This document shows, piece after piece, positions 11,129 through 23,863 of a stretch of 64,000 nt of DNA (position 1 is its first letter; each line of letters starts with the position of its first letter). The notes beneath the pieces were generated by a model, which was given only the letters and a program-made list of their open reading frames with translations, was not told the origin of the DNA and did not search any database. The DNA comes from Podochytrium sp. JEL0797 (taxonomy: Eukaryota > Chytridiomycota > Chytridiomycetes > Chytridiales > Chytriomycetaceae), in the NCBI GenBank assembly GCA_027596195.1, contig JADGJG010000009.1:54456-118455 (forward strand), given 5' to 3'. The position numbers were made by a program, and so were the translations under genes.

Positions 11129-13027
11129 TTATAACTTTGACTCAATCTCGGGAACACGAATGCTGCCGTTTCGAACAGCATCGCGCAACACCCTTCGCAG
11201 AATTTTCCCACTCGGCGATTTCGGAATCGCGTCGACAAACACAACTCCCCCGCGAAGCCACTTGGGCGTCGACAACCGGTCCTTCACAAACTGTTCAATC
11301 TGTTTCGCCGAGCAGTGCGAGCCTGATTTCTTGACGACAAACGCGCGCGGAACTTCACCAGCAGATTCGTGCGCTACACCAATAACGGCACAATCGGCAA
11401 CCATTGGATTTTCAAGCAGGCAGGCCTCGAGTTCGGCAGGTGCAACTTGGGAGCCTTTGTACTTGATGAGCTCCTTGAGGCGGTCCACAATGTAAAACAA
11501 TCCGTTCTCATCCACGCGTGCAACGTCGCCTGCAGAAAGTTGCATGTTAGACTGGCGTTCCAGGCGGGTTTCCATAAACGAGTCTTACCAGTATGAAGCC
11601 ATCCATCCGCGTCAATGGTCTCAGCTGTGGCCTTGGCGTTGTTGTGATAGCCTTGTTTAAAGTTAGAGATTGAAAACGCGCGAAACCGGAACAAACCTTT
11701 CATCAAATTCGGGCCAGTCACCCAAAGCTCCCCCGCTTGATTGACAGCCAATTCCTTTCCAGAATCGGGATCCACAATCTTGGCTTTCATATTGGGCAAC
11801 AGCAATCCGCACGATTTCGGGTTCTCCAGTGACACTGCAAAATATACTGAAATCAGTCGACTTCCTTCAATCCATCGAACGAAAGGAATACGAAACTCGA
11901 AACTGGAATCATGAGACACAAAGGCGACGTCTCTGTCATTCCAAATCCCTGTCTCGTTCGGATCCCAAGCCGCTTGTAAACCAACGCACTCAATTCGGGT
12001 GCTAATGGCGCCGCGCCAGAAACCAGACTTCTCAACTTTGGAAACTTGAACTGATCCACCAATGGATGTTTCCCCAAGGCAATCACAATCGGAGGAACCA
12101 GATGCGCGCTCGTGACACCATATAACGCGAGGCAGCGCAACAGCTCCTTGAAGTCAAACTTGGGGAAAACGACCACCGTCAATCCGAGTCGGAACGAATG
12201 ATGCAAATGAACGATGAGCCCGTAGATATGATAGAATGGAAGCACGGCGATCCACGTGTCGCTATCGGGAACAACCTCCCTGGTGCTTTCAACGTAACCC
12301 ATGAACTGCCGCGCGTTGGCCACCGCGTTGTAATGAGTCGTCAACACGCCCTTGGGGAGTCCCGTGGTTCCAGAGCTGTAGCACAGATACGCTGGTTTCT
12401 CCGTGATCTCATCTTGAGTGAACGTCACGACCACAGGTTTCTGTCGCCTTCCTTCCTCCAAAAGCTGCGAAACAGTCTTGGCAGCCCATCCGTTCTGCCC
12501 CTCAATCGCCCCACCAGTTGCGTCACAAGCCTCATCGCCCAAGAAAACCACCCGATCCAAACTCAAACCAAGGCGCTCCACAACCTTTATCGCAACCTCC
12601 TCGCACTTTGGATGCACAAACAAGAATTTGGCTCCCGAGTCTTTGATCTGGTACGCGAGCTCTGCCACCCCATGGTTCGAGTTGGCTGGCGAAATCGTCC
12701 CACCCGCTTTCAGGACAGCGTGCACGATCACGGGGTATTCCAAGTGATTGGGGCTCACGATGGCCACGGTATCCCATTTTTGGAAGCCAAGGGACGTGTA
12801 GAGGGACGCGGAGAGGGCGTCAATGTCACTCAAAAGGCGGCGATAAGAGACGGTTTTTCCGGAAGCTGAGTCGATCAGGGCCGTGCGGGTGCTCGTGCGC
12901 AGGTACGATGGGAAGATTTCCGAATGGATATCTGATCCGTAGGTGAGTTGGGTGGTTGCGGGGCGGTTCGCAGCGCCAAACCTGTGTCGAGCGGGACGCT
13001 GATCGCAGGGAATCGGGATTCGAACAT
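11129..13027 (-). CDS. 4CL-like acyl-CoA synthetase 1, peroxisomal (SKL)
   Basis: ANL-superfamily enzyme that adenylates a carboxylic acid and transfers it to CoA. The AMP-binding P-loop [13 protein letters not shown] is present; other marks are GFGMTETSP (A5), LHTG followed after an intron by [20 protein letters not shown] (A8 hinge), and [12 protein letters not shown] with the catalytic lysine. It ends ESKL, a canonical PTS1, so import into peroxisomes is expected. Exon 1 is 12982-13027 (MFESRFPAISVPLDT), then a 50-bp intron keeps frame into DIHSEIFPSYL. Further short introns lie near 11530-11590, 11650-11695 and 11838-11920. It is the most diverged of the four paralogues, separated from the others by the DUF1003 gene. 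The substrate cannot be read from sequence; hydroxycinnamates, fatty acids or oxylipin acids are all possible for this clade. Confidence 0.88.
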
Positions 13028-13262
13028 CTTTACTTGCACACATCAAATCAAAACAAAGCTGCGTTATGACTCCATCTCCCTATCTCTCCTCAAGATGCAT
13101 GTTCGAAAAGAGAATGTCGGTGGCTTGGGATTGTTTGTTTCTGAAAGGGCGAAAAAAATTGGCAAGCCTATTCGCCCAGGCGCGTGGCTATTGCGTGGCC
13201 ATCTCTCGCCCAGGAACGGAATAAATGAAGGAAAACAAAATTGTTACAAATACTGTCTCGAC

Positions 13263-15399
13263 ATGACTCCACCGCATAGCACATCGCTGGACGTTCTGTT
13301 GTCTCCCGACAGCCTACCCACCACCTGTGGCGCCTTCGAAAACGATGATGACATCTTGCAAAGCTCCACCGTCTTCTCGGCTCCATCCGGACACCCTCAA
13401 CCAGTGGCTTCGGCTCCTATTTCTCATCTCGATGACGTGAAGCGAATCTGTGCCATTTGCGACAAACCACTGCCCTTGCCGATCGAGACCCAAACCGTCG
13501 AAATCGGCACCCTCAAGCCACGATTCCTGCGGGAGCTCCAGAAAATGTACCCCTTGCGTCAGTTGACTGGTACCCAGCGCGTGTGTTCGCGGGACTTGGC
13601 GGTGCTCATGCAGAGCCGTATCGACACGTTGATGGAGCAAGACCAGAGTGGGTTGGCGCGCCTTCAAGACGAAGCCATGAAGAATCTCGGTGAATACGAA
13701 CACAACGAGCAACACTGGCAAAGGCAGTTTGATTTGGATTTTACCTTTGGTGAACGTTGCGCAGACGTTGTGGCGCGATTTGGTGGATCGTGGAAGTTCA
13801 TTGGGATTCTTGTTTCCTTTTTGGCGGCCTGGTGTGCGACAAACGTGTAAGTACTTCCTTCTCTCTTCGCTTAGATTCTGATTTTGTTCCAAACAAAGGT
13901 TGATGGGCCAGCCATGGTCGACTGTTGCTCCTTGGGACCCTTACCCCTTCATTCTTCTCAACTTGTTCCTCTCCATGATTGCCGCTCTTCAAGCCCCCGT
14001 CATCATGATGTCCCAAAACCGTCAAGCCCAGCTCGACAAGCTCCAAAACGATCACGTCGCTACCATTATTCTCCGCTCCGAAAATCAAGTTCGCCACATC
14101 AACGCGAAGCTTGACCATTTGCTGTCCGAACAGTGGCGCCGGTTGCTCGAAATCCAGCAGACACAAACGGATTTGCTCCAAATGCTGCAATTCCGTAACA
14201 GCACCACCCACGGTCAACACGACGATTTCGCAGCTCTCATGAAAACCCCAGGCCAGTCGAAACCTGCACCACACGTGGACACGTCCCTCTTCACGATTCC
14301 CAATACCACTCCCTTGATGGGCGGAACCACTTTCCTTGCCCCGCCGGTCAATATGAGTACCCTCCCGATGCCAGCTCTCGCGTCTGACGCTTCAAAAGAG
14401 CATTGGTCCGTTGAAACGCAACCCGACGACCACATGCGCATGCTGCTCGCCCTCAAGTTTGGAATCCCCACCCCTGCCAGTCAAGCCAACCAGGGTCTTA
14501 TTTTCGCGCACTGGCACACGGATGGAGACAACTTTTTGGGATTTGTGAGAGACATCAAGATCGAACTCAAGCAGTCTTCTCCAGTGATTCGCAGAGTTGT
14601 GTATGATCTCACGTTCAACGATCCCAATGCCACTTTGGATGATGTTTTGGCTGGAGAGGGTACCGTTGAGTTGAGAAACGAGATGGACGAGGATTGCATG
14701 GAGTTGGAAGGTAATTTCATCCACCGCGATACAACAAACCTTCAATCTAAAACTATCCAATACGCAGGTCGTTACTTGCGCCTCGAAATCAGCCACAGGG
14801 GCCAAACTCCAACCGTTTTCGCGAACGGAGACCTCCCCCCACGGTACAAGTCCACCTTTGACAGCAAGCGCGAAGACAGAATCACCGATTTCTGGAAAGC
14901 CAAGCTCATCAAAATCAACTTCACCTACTCTCCACCACACCAAATTGCGCGCCTTATTCTCAAAGAGGGTCAAATCTGCGAGAACATGCGTGTCGATTTT
15001 TTCCCCGAGAACAACGTGAACCACGCCAAAGTGTTTATGCGCCGCTTCAATCTTTCCGAGTTGGAGTCGTCCGATCTTTCTTATATGAGAGAGGTGGTGG
15101 GGCCGCGTCCTTTGGACAAGAGCTGGATTCCCGTGGCCCACGCGTTGTGGCCCGAGAACTCTGTTCCTGGATCCAACTTGTTTTCAGACCCCAATGGTCC
15201 CAACTCCGGTGCTGTGGCGGGAACGGGTGGATTTGGCAGTGGAGATGATGCTATTGTTTCTGGTGGAGGTGAAGATGGGGAGATGTTAATGGAGGCTGGA
15301 CTTGTGACTGTGGATTTCAAGGAGAAACTAGTTGGGCCTGGTGCTTATGTGTTTCTGTGTGATGAAACTCGTGTGGCTTTCCGTGGAGTTATTGTCTGA
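13263..15399 (+). CDS. DUF1003-domain membrane protein with long C-terminal extension
   Basis: Two exons (13263-13846, 13899-15399) give about 694 residues. After a disordered N terminus there is a CxxC element (ICAICDKPLP). The DUF1003 core follows: FTFGERCADVVARFGGSWKF, a first membrane helix, then WDPYPFILLNLFLSMIAALQ as the second, then a QAPVIMMSQNRQAQLDK signature and a coiled segment. This closely resembles bacterial DUF1003 proteins (function unknown). A ~350-residue C-terminal part, with alternating polar/aromatic segments typical of beta-rich domains, has no family I recognise. A 57-bp in-frame stretch at 14711-14767 with GT..AG ends could be a further intron. The gene sits inside the acyl-CoA synthetase array, head-to-head with synthetase 1 and converging on synthetase 2 (97 bp between stops). 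Confidence 0.8.
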
Positions 15400-15495
15400 G
15401 GATGTGGTTGGTGTTGGTGATGCATTATAGTGGGTTGTTGGAATATATTTTTTGAGTTTCAGTTTTTCAAGAAAGCAATATTCAACAGCCAGCAT

Positions 15496-17376
15496 TCACA
15501 ACTTTGCTTTCTTCAAGTTGTCAGCATCCTGCACTCTCAACACGCGTCGCAAAATCTTGCCACTGGCCGATTTGGGAATCTCGGCAATAAACTCGACCCC
15601 ACCGCGCAGTTTCTTGTGTGGAGCCACTTTCTTGTCAATGAACGCGACCAACTCGGCTTCGGTGCATTTCACGTTCGGCTAGAGAAAAGCGAGAGCATAT
15701 CAGCAACAGAATGAAGAAAGGACGCAGGCAACACAAACGAACCTTCAACACAACAAACGCGCGAGGAACTTCACCTGAAGCCTCATGCGGTCTTCCGATA
15801 ACAGCCACATCTGCAACAGCAGGGTGCTCAATCAAATAAGCCTCCAACTCGGCCGGAGCAACTTGGAACGCGTTGTACTTGATCAACTCCTTCAACCTGT
15901 CAACGATATAAAAGAATCCGTTGGCGTCAACCTTGACAATGTCTCCGGTGTGGAAGAACCCGTCCTTGTCGATGCACTCGGCGGTGGCCTTCGCGTTGTT
16001 GTGGTAACCCTTCATGACATTGGGACCCCTGACCCAGAGCTCGCCTTCTAACCCGATGGGAACATCCTTTCCAGTTTCTGGGCTAACGATTTTCGCTTGA
16101 AGGTTGGGAAACATGAGACCGATCGACTTTGTGTTCTTCAACGCCACTATGGAATCAGGAGAATCAGTGACTCTCAATGCAAGACACAAACACAAAAATT
16201 GCTTACGCGAAACTGGCATCATGTGCGTGATCGGAGAGGTTTCAGACAGTCCGTACGCTTGAAAAGTGGGCACCCCGAGACGTTGGTGAATCTCAGAAAC
16301 AATTTCGGGAGCGAGTGGAGCGGCAGCACTCGCGAAGCTGCGCAACTTGGGAAACTGAAACTTGGTCACGATTGGGTTTTTGGCCAACGCGAGCGCGATC
16401 GGAGGAACAATGTGGGCAATCGTGACTTCGTATTTCGACAAGGACGCGAGAAAGAATTCGAGTTCAAACTTGGGGAAGACGACCAAAGCGCAACCTTGGT
16501 GCAGGCACGCGTGGTACAAAAAGAGTCCGTAGAAGTGGAAAAAGGGTAGCACCCCCGTCCACACACCGCCTGGTGAGATTTCACGCGTTTTTGAGTTGTA
16601 GAAGTCGAATTGTAGGACGTTCGCGATCACGTTGAACTGTGTCGTTTCGACACCTTTGGGGAGGCCCGTAGTTCCAGAGCTGTAGCACAAATAAGCCGGT
16701 TTTTGGGTGATTTCCTCGTGTGTAAACTTGACAACAGGGGCAGGGACTGTGTTTCGGGAGCAAATCTGGTTGAAGGTACGACGCGTCGGGCCTGGATACG
16801 TCACGCTTGCGTCGTCAAACAACACAATGCGATGCTCTGGGATTCCAGCAATCTTTGCCGCCGCGAGCGTTGTTTCGAGGAAGGCCGGATGTGCGAAAAT
16901 GTACTTGGCGCCGGAATCTTTGAGTTGGAACGCGAGTTCGTTTTGGTTGTACGTTGGATTGGCGGGGGACACGGTTCCACCAGCTTTCACAAGGGCGTGG
17001 ACTAGGACAGGGTATCTAAAATCCGAAATGAGAATTCGAAAGACACTTCGCTCTCGGATTCCTTGGCACGTGACTCAACTGCATATGGTTCGGCGAGAAC
17101 ACGGCAACCACATCCCATTTCTTGAACTTGAGCGAGCCATAGAGCGCGGCAACAAGCGAGTCAATTGACTGGATCATGCTCTTGAACGACACTTTCTCTC
17201 CGGTGACTGCATCGATCAAAGCGGTGGCGTCGCTGTGTTTCTTGTCCGCCGAGAAAATCACGCTGTGGCCGTCAACTACCGTGCTCATTTAGCGAATGCA
17301 AAGACTGTTATATCAAGCGAAACATACCTGTGTCGGGAATGGTGGCAGCTCCCCACTTGGACTCAAAAATCGTCAT
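15496..17376 (-). CDS. 4CL-like acyl-CoA synthetase 2, peroxisomal (AKL)
   Basis: Second paralogue. Exon 1 encodes [16 protein letters not shown]; a short intron follows, then a region with [19 protein letters not shown]. Core motifs: [53 protein letters not shown]. The last exon ends with [17 protein letters not shown], where AKL is a functional PTS1 variant. Hydrophobic tails in the raw frame, such as the one after FVVLKV, are read-through of short introns, not protein. It lies 118 bp upstream of the stop of synthetase 3 in the same direction. Family and ligase reaction are clear; the substrate is unknown. Confidence 0.88.
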
Positions 17377-17493
17377 TTTCGTATGATTCTTTTTCAGTGT
17401 CTTTTCCCAGTCTTTTCCAGCGAAAACTGGGCGAAGGCGGCATTGATAGACTGGAAGAAAAGAAAGGGAGATGGTACAACGTTTATTGAAAGA

Positions 17494-19424
17494 TCACAGC
17501 TTCGATTTCTTCGCGCTCGCCGCTTCCTGGGCGCGTTTCACGTTCTCTGCATCCTGCACTCTCAACACGCGACGCAAAATCTTTCCACTCGCAGCTTTGG
17601 GAATTTCAGCAACAAGCTCGACCCCACCACGAAGCTTCTTGTGCGGGGCCACCTTCGCGTCAATGAACGCGACAAGCTCGGCTTCGGTACATTTCACGTT
17701 CGGCTGTGAAGCAAAAACAAACATGTTGAATTTTAGCCGCGAGAAAACGAGATTTGTACAAACAACACGCACCTTCAACACGACAAACGCGCGTGGAACC
17801 TCCCCTCCAGCCTCATCCGCTCTCCCAATCACCGCCACATCCGCCACCGCCGCATGCTCTAACATGTACGCTTCCAACTCGGCCGGAGCGACCTGGAAAC
17901 CCTTGTACTTGATCAACTCCTTCAACCTGTCAACGATGTAAAATAATCCATTTTCATCGACCTTGGCGATGTCTCCGGTATGGAAGAACCCGTCCTTGTC
18001 GATAGAGTCAGCAGTTGCTTTCGCATTGTGGTGGTAACCCTTCATCACATTGGGACCGCGGATCCAGAGCTCGCCTTCGGACCCGAGGGGAGCGTCGGTT
18101 CCGGTTTCAGGGTCCACGAGTCGGGCTTGGATGTTGGGAAACAGAGGTCCAATAGATTTGGGGTTCTTCAACGCCACTATAAATCGCGTATGTGAGCACG
18201 CATTTCATAAACGCGTACAATTTAAAAAGTGGGTACGTACACGAACGCGGCATCAAATTCGTCACTGGAGACGTCTCAGTCAGCCCATACCCTTGATTCA
18301 CGGGCACTTTAAGGCGCTCATTCACAGCGACGACAAGGTCTGCAGCAAGAGGAGCCGCTCCGCTCATGAAACCGCGCAACTTTGGGAAAGTGTAGTTGCT
18401 CACCATCGGGTGTTTGGCCAACGCGAGCGCGATCGGGGGCACGATATGCGAAGTCGTGACTTGATATTTGGCCAAAGAAGTCAGGTAGAGTTCGAGATCA
18501 AATTTGGGGAACACAACGATGGCGCAGGATTGGTGGAACGCCATGTGGAGCGAGATCACAAGACCATAAATGTGGAAGAATGGCAACACTCCCGTCCAAA
18601 CGTCCCCTGCAGACACTTCCCTCGTCTTGCTTTGGTAAAAGTTCATTTGAAGGACGTTCGCGATCACATTGAACTGCGTTGTTTCGACACCTTTGGGGAG
18701 GCCCGTGGTTCCAGAACTGTAGCACAAGTATGCTGGTCTTCTCGTGATTTCCTCACGCGTAAAAGTGACCACTGGTGCAGGGAGAATGTTGTGTGCGCAA
18801 ATCTGGTTGACGGTGCGACGCGTCGGGCCTGGATACGTCACGTTCGCATCATTAAACAACACGATGCGGTGCTCTGGGATTCCAGCAATCTTGGCTGCTG
18901 CGAGAGTCGTGTCGAGAAAGGCTGGATGTGCGAAAACGTATTTGGCGCCGGAATCTTTGAGCTGAAAAGCGAGTTCGTTGATGTTGTACGTTGGATTGGC
19001 GGGAGACACCGTTCCGCCGGCTTTGAGGACGGCGTGGGCAACGACGGGGAATCTGAAATCGGAATATTCTTTCAGTGGACTGCTGCGGACCTCATGGGTT
19101 GCGCGCAAGGGCGGATAAACTCAACTGCAAATGATTCGGCGAGAACACGGCAACGACATCCCATTTCTTGAACTTGAGCGAGCCGTAGAGCGCAGCAACA
19201 AGCGAATCGATCGATTGGAGCAGCGCCTTGTAAGACACTTTCTCTCCGGTCACAGCATCAATCAACGCAGTGGCGTCGCTGTGTTTCTTGTCCGCCGAGA
19301 AGATCACGTTGTGAACGTCAACTGCCATCACGGATCAGCGCGTATGGGGATATGCGTAAAGAGCTAGTCAACCTGTATCAGGGATGGCGGCTGAGCCCCA
19401 CTTGGATTCGTAAATGTGGACCAT
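17494..19424 (-). CDS. 4CL-like acyl-CoA synthetase 3, peroxisomal (SKL)
   Basis: Third paralogue, very similar to synthetases 2 and 4 in sequence and intron placement. Exon 1 encodes [17 protein letters not shown]. Motifs: [66 protein letters not shown]. The C terminus is ASAKKSKL, a canonical PTS1. Only 63 bp separate its start codon from the stop codon of synthetase 4, so its promoter must lie within or at the end of that gene. This is compatible with recent tandem duplication. Confidence 0.88.
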
Positions 19425-19486
19425 TGCGGAAGGGGGGAATTTTGGGAATTTTGGATTTTTTTCGCGCCACACGAGACACCTTTTCT

Positions 19487-21493
19487 TTACAACTTCGCCT
19501 TCTTTGCATTCGCCGCTTCCTGGGCGCGCTTCACGTTCGCGGCATCCTGCACCCTTAGCACGCGACGCAAAATCTTCCCACTGGCAGCTTTAGGGATTTC
19601 AGTAACAAACTCGACCCCACCACGAAGCTTCTTGTGATGAGCCACCTTTGCGTCAATGAACGCGACAAGCTCGGCTTCGGTACATTTCACGTTCACCTTT
19701 GAAGGTGAAAAAACAAAAAACCGGAAATTACGTCAGCACTCGAACAACTTCCGAAAAGCAAAAACACGCACGCACCTTCAAAACAACAAACGCGCGAGGA
19801 ATCTCCCCTCCAGCCTCATCTACCCTCCCAATTACCGCCACATCTGCCACCGCCGGATGCTCCATCAAATAAGCTTCCAATTCGGCCGGGGCGACCTGGA
19901 AACCCTTGTACTTGATCAGTTCCTTCAACCTGTCAACGATGTAAAATAATCCGTTTTCATCGACTTTCGCAATATCTCCAGTATGGAAGAACCCGTCCTT
20001 GTCGATGCTCTCGGCCGTAGCCTTCGCATTGTTATGGTAACCCTTCATCACATTGGGACCGCGGATCCAGAGCTCGCCAGGGGATCCAGGGGTCACGTCG
20101 ACTCCGGTTTCGGGGTCCACGAGTCTCGCTTGGAGGTTGGGAAACAGGGGTCCAATAGAAGTAGGGTGTTTCAACGCGGCTGTGTGTGGAACCGGAAGAA
20201 AACGCGTTCAGTCTCCACCCAGCAAGAAAAGCAAACGAAGTGGATAAGTCACGAACCATCCATGGGAATGTAATGCGTAATCGGAGAAGTCTCCGTCAAC
20301 CCGTAACCCTGCAAAACAACGACTCCGAGTCGATCACGGACCTCGATCGCGATTTCAGCGGGAAGCGGCGCAGCGGCACTCACGAACGCGCGCAGTTTGG
20401 GATACTTGTATTTTCCCACTGCAGGATGTCTCGCCAACGCGAGCGCGATGGGCGGCACAATGTGCGACACGCACACCTGATGCAACGCGAGCGACTGCAC
20501 GTATAGCTCAATATCGAATTTGGGGAACACAACTACGGAGCAGCCTTGCATAAAGCTAAAGTGGAGGCTGACAGTCAAGCCGTAAATGTGGAAGAAGGGG
20601 AGGACGCCCGTCCACACGTCAGACGCCGAGACTTCACGCGTTTTCGTGTTGTAGTAGTTGAATTGGAGTGCGTTTGCAATGACGTTGTATTGTGTCGTTT
20701 CGACACCTGTGGAAATATGTAAGCGTTGACTGGGATATCAAAAAACAGTCATCACCTTTGGGAAGACCAGTGGTACCAGAGCTGTAGCACAAATACGCCG
20801 GCTTCTTTTTAATCTCATCCCTCGTAAATGTAATGGCAGGGGCCGCGACCGCATTGTCTCTGCAAATCTGCTCCACAGAGCGACGCGTTGGGCCAGAATA
20901 CGACACGTTCGCATCATCAAACAACACGATGCGGTGCTCTGGGATTCCAGCAATCTTGGCTGCAGCGAGGGTCGTGTTGAGGAACGCAGGGTGCGCGAAA
21001 ATGTACTTTGCGCCCGAATCTCTGAGTTGGAACGCGAGTTCGTTGATGTTGTAGTTTGGATTGGCGGGCGACACTGTCCCCCCGGCCTTGATAATGGCAT
21101 GGACGACGACAGGATATCTGATAACACGGATTAGTAATTTGGGTGGCGCGCGCACGCGTTGTAATCTCAGTAATAATCTCGCGTCAGCAAAAACTCAACT
21201 GCATGTGGTTCGGGGAAAACAGGGCGACCACGTCCCACTTCTTGAACTTGAGCGAACCGTAGAGGGCAGCAACAAGCGAATCGATGGACTGGAGCATGCT
21301 CCTGTACGACACTTTGGTGCCAGTGACTGCGTCGATGAGGGCCGTGGCGTTGCTGTTTCTCTTGTCCGCAAAGAGCACGGAATGAACGTCAACTGGCGCA
21401 AGCAGTTAGAATACTGGAGGAATGCACCAAGGAGGAGGTACCCGTGTCGGGGATGGGGGCAGAACCCCATTTGGACTCGTAAATGTGGACCAT
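19487..21493 (-). CDS. 4CL-like acyl-CoA synthetase 4, peroxisomal (AKL)
   Basis: Fourth paralogue, first in the direction of transcription. Exon 1 encodes [17 protein letters not shown], then introns as in paralogues 2 and 3, plus one inside the P-loop region near 20708-20756 that interrupts [10 protein letters not shown] immediately after the lysine-glycine. Motifs: [61 protein letters not shown]; the C terminus NAKKAKL carries an AKL PTS1. The extra intron distinguishes it from paralogues 2 and 3. It is divergent from ALG12 (188 bp between start codons). Confidence 0.87.
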
Positions 21494-21681
21494 GTGCGGA
21501 TGTTTTTTTGGCAAAGTTTTTTAGAATTAATTTCGCGTTTTGCTCCCAAGTCGGCACGCACAGCACTAATATGCACCCCTGCACGCGTTTCTTTCGCTGC
21601 TTTTCCAAGTTGGACTCTGTGATTTGATTGGGAATCATTCTGTGAGCGCGTGCCGTTTCGAAAAGAAAAATCAGGTTCCAA

Positions 21682-23863
21682 ATGGCCAAAGACAAAACCG
21701 CGAACGCAACACACCCAGTTTCCCCGGATGATGCAGCTGTGGACACAAAGCCACACGCGAATGCCTCGAAAGACGAGACCAAGCCGCAGTCCCCTGATCA
21801 TGTCTGGCAGACAACTGCCTATCCCCTCACAGACGACAGCCCCGACATCACGCAGTACGACCTGATTGCTGTTGTTCCAGGTTCGCTGTTTGGCTGTAAA
21901 TGCTGCGTTTCTAACCCCGCATTGGTTCCAAACTGCAGGCGGCTTGTACGACCTCCTGATCCTCGCGTTTATGATTTACGCCGTCTTCGCAGCGCCCTTC
22001 ACCAAAGTCGAGGAGAGCTTCAACGTCCAGGCCATCCACGACCTGATGCTGATGCCCGTGTCAAAATTGGCGGAATACGACCACATGGTAACGCACATCA
22101 TTCATTTCCAGTTTTGATTTCGCCTAACCGGGTGATACTAGTTCTTCCCGGGTGTCGTGCCACGCACTTTCCTCGGCCCTCTCCTCATCAAGCTCCTTTC
22201 CTTCCCCGCTGTCGCACTCTTCACCTCCGACGGAACATCCCGCATCCCAACCTCCACTTATCTCACCATCGCGCGTATCACTCTTGCTCTGCTCACAGTT
22301 CATTCGCTCCGCATGTTGCGCCAATCCATCGCCAGAGTGTTTGGACACACGGTGTCGGCGTTTTTCGCACTCGTTTGCGGCACGCAGTTTCATCTCGTGT
22401 TTTGGGGGTCGCGGTTTATTCCCAACACGTTTGCATTGATTGGAGTCACTTATGGGTGCGCGGCGTGGGTTGGAGGATGGAAGCCAGTGACGAGGGAGGA
22501 GGTCGTCGAACGCGTGAGGGAGCGGGAAAGAATTTTTGGCAGTTGAGTCTTCTCCAAATTTTGCGTAGAGAATTAGATTGTAACGTTGATTTCGTTAGGT
22601 CCTCCGCAGTCGTTGAATCAAGGCAAGTCGCGAAAACTGCGCCTTCCCAAACAAACCCCCGCCGATGCCCCACCACCCGCCATCACAGCCTTGTCAGTCA
22701 CATGTATTGCGTTCCTTCTCTCCACTGCGCTCATCTTCCGCCTTGAACTCCTCGCCTTTCTTGCCCCACTCCTCCTGCAAGAAATCTTTGTCTACAAACA
22801 CATCAAATTCCTCCCAGCTTTCCTGACCTGCGTCGTTGTCGGAATCGTATCCCTGGCACTCACAGTCCCCGTAGACACATTTTTCTGGAACACTTCCCCA
22901 ACCCTCATGTGGCCCGAATTCTCCGTCTTCACCTTCAACATCCTCGAAGGCCGACACGAAGAATACGGCCTCTCCCCCCCGTTAGATTACTTCACCACAC
23001 TCCTCCCCCGTATCGCACCCATCGCGATCCCACTGGCCCTCCATGCAGGGCTTACTGACGCGCGGTGCCGCCGCCTCTTGACCCCGGCCACCGTCTTTGT
23101 CGCCGTCATGAGTTGCATCGGACACAAAGAATGGCGATTCGTGTTCCCCATCGTCCCGCTCGTGAACGCCGCTGCCGCTGTGACACTCACGCGGGTGCAT
23201 CGACTTGGTCTTTCGAACCCGTTGGCGACCCCGAAGGGCACGAGGGATGTGGTTGCGGGCATGCATACGTTGTTTGCAATGGCGACTCCTGTGGCGTTGT
23301 GTGTGAGTGCGGTGTTTACGTTGGTGGGGGTGACGGTGAGTGCGTTGAATTATCCTGGTGGAGTCGCGTTGGAGGCTGTGCATCAGTTTGTGAAGGTGGG
23401 TGCGGCGGGGGAGGTGCCGAGGGTGCATTTGGATGTGTACACGTGTCAGACCGGGGCGAGTCGGTTTGGAGAGGAGAAGCGTGGGGAGGGGTGGGTGTAT
23501 AGTAAAGAGGAAGGTGTTGATGCGGAGATTGTGATGGAGAGGGGGTTCACGCATTTGTTGACTTCGACGCCGGAGGTGTATGTTGGGGCGGATTGGCAGG
23601 AAAGGAAGGAGGAAGGGGGGGAGTTGTGGGAGGTGGCTCCTGGTTATATTCATGGATTGAAGAGTGCTGGGGTGGAGTTTGGAGAGCTTGGGTTGACGGG
23701 GTGGGCGTGGGATGCAAAGCAGAAGTTGATTAAGGGGGACTTGCGGTTGAATGTCCAGCAGTTTGTGTATGGGGTCAAGTTGCCGATTGAGGTTGTGATG
23801 GAGCCGAAAATATATTTGGTGCAGAGGCGTGGGTGGGGCAAGGAGGACAATGATATGGAATAA
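21682..23863 (+). CDS. ALG12: ALG12, dolichol-P-mannose alpha-1,6-mannosyltransferase
   Basis: ER multi-pass GT-C glycosyltransferase that adds the eighth mannose (alpha-1,6) to the lipid-linked N-glycan precursor in the ER lumen. Exons 21682-21880, 21939-22087, 22142-22541 and 22599-23863 join in frame to about 670 residues. Family marks: TKVEESFNVQAIHDLM (the GT-C first-loop acidic motif), FFPGVVPRTFLGPLL directly after the second intron, and HKEWRFVFPIVPL, the conserved HKE.RF motif of ALG9/ALG12/PIG-B enzymes. VPRTF with the loop sequence distinguishes ALG12 from ALG9 and GPI mannosyltransferases. The N-terminal ~50 residues are hydrophilic and Thr/Asp-rich, longer than I would expect for the family. 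Confidence 0.9.

Noticed and set aside
15635..15775. Hydrophobic extension after FVVLKV in synthetase 2 as a membrane anchor
   Set aside because: It is intron read-through: GT..AG ends are present, the paralogues splice at the same place, and the true last exon continues to the PTS1.
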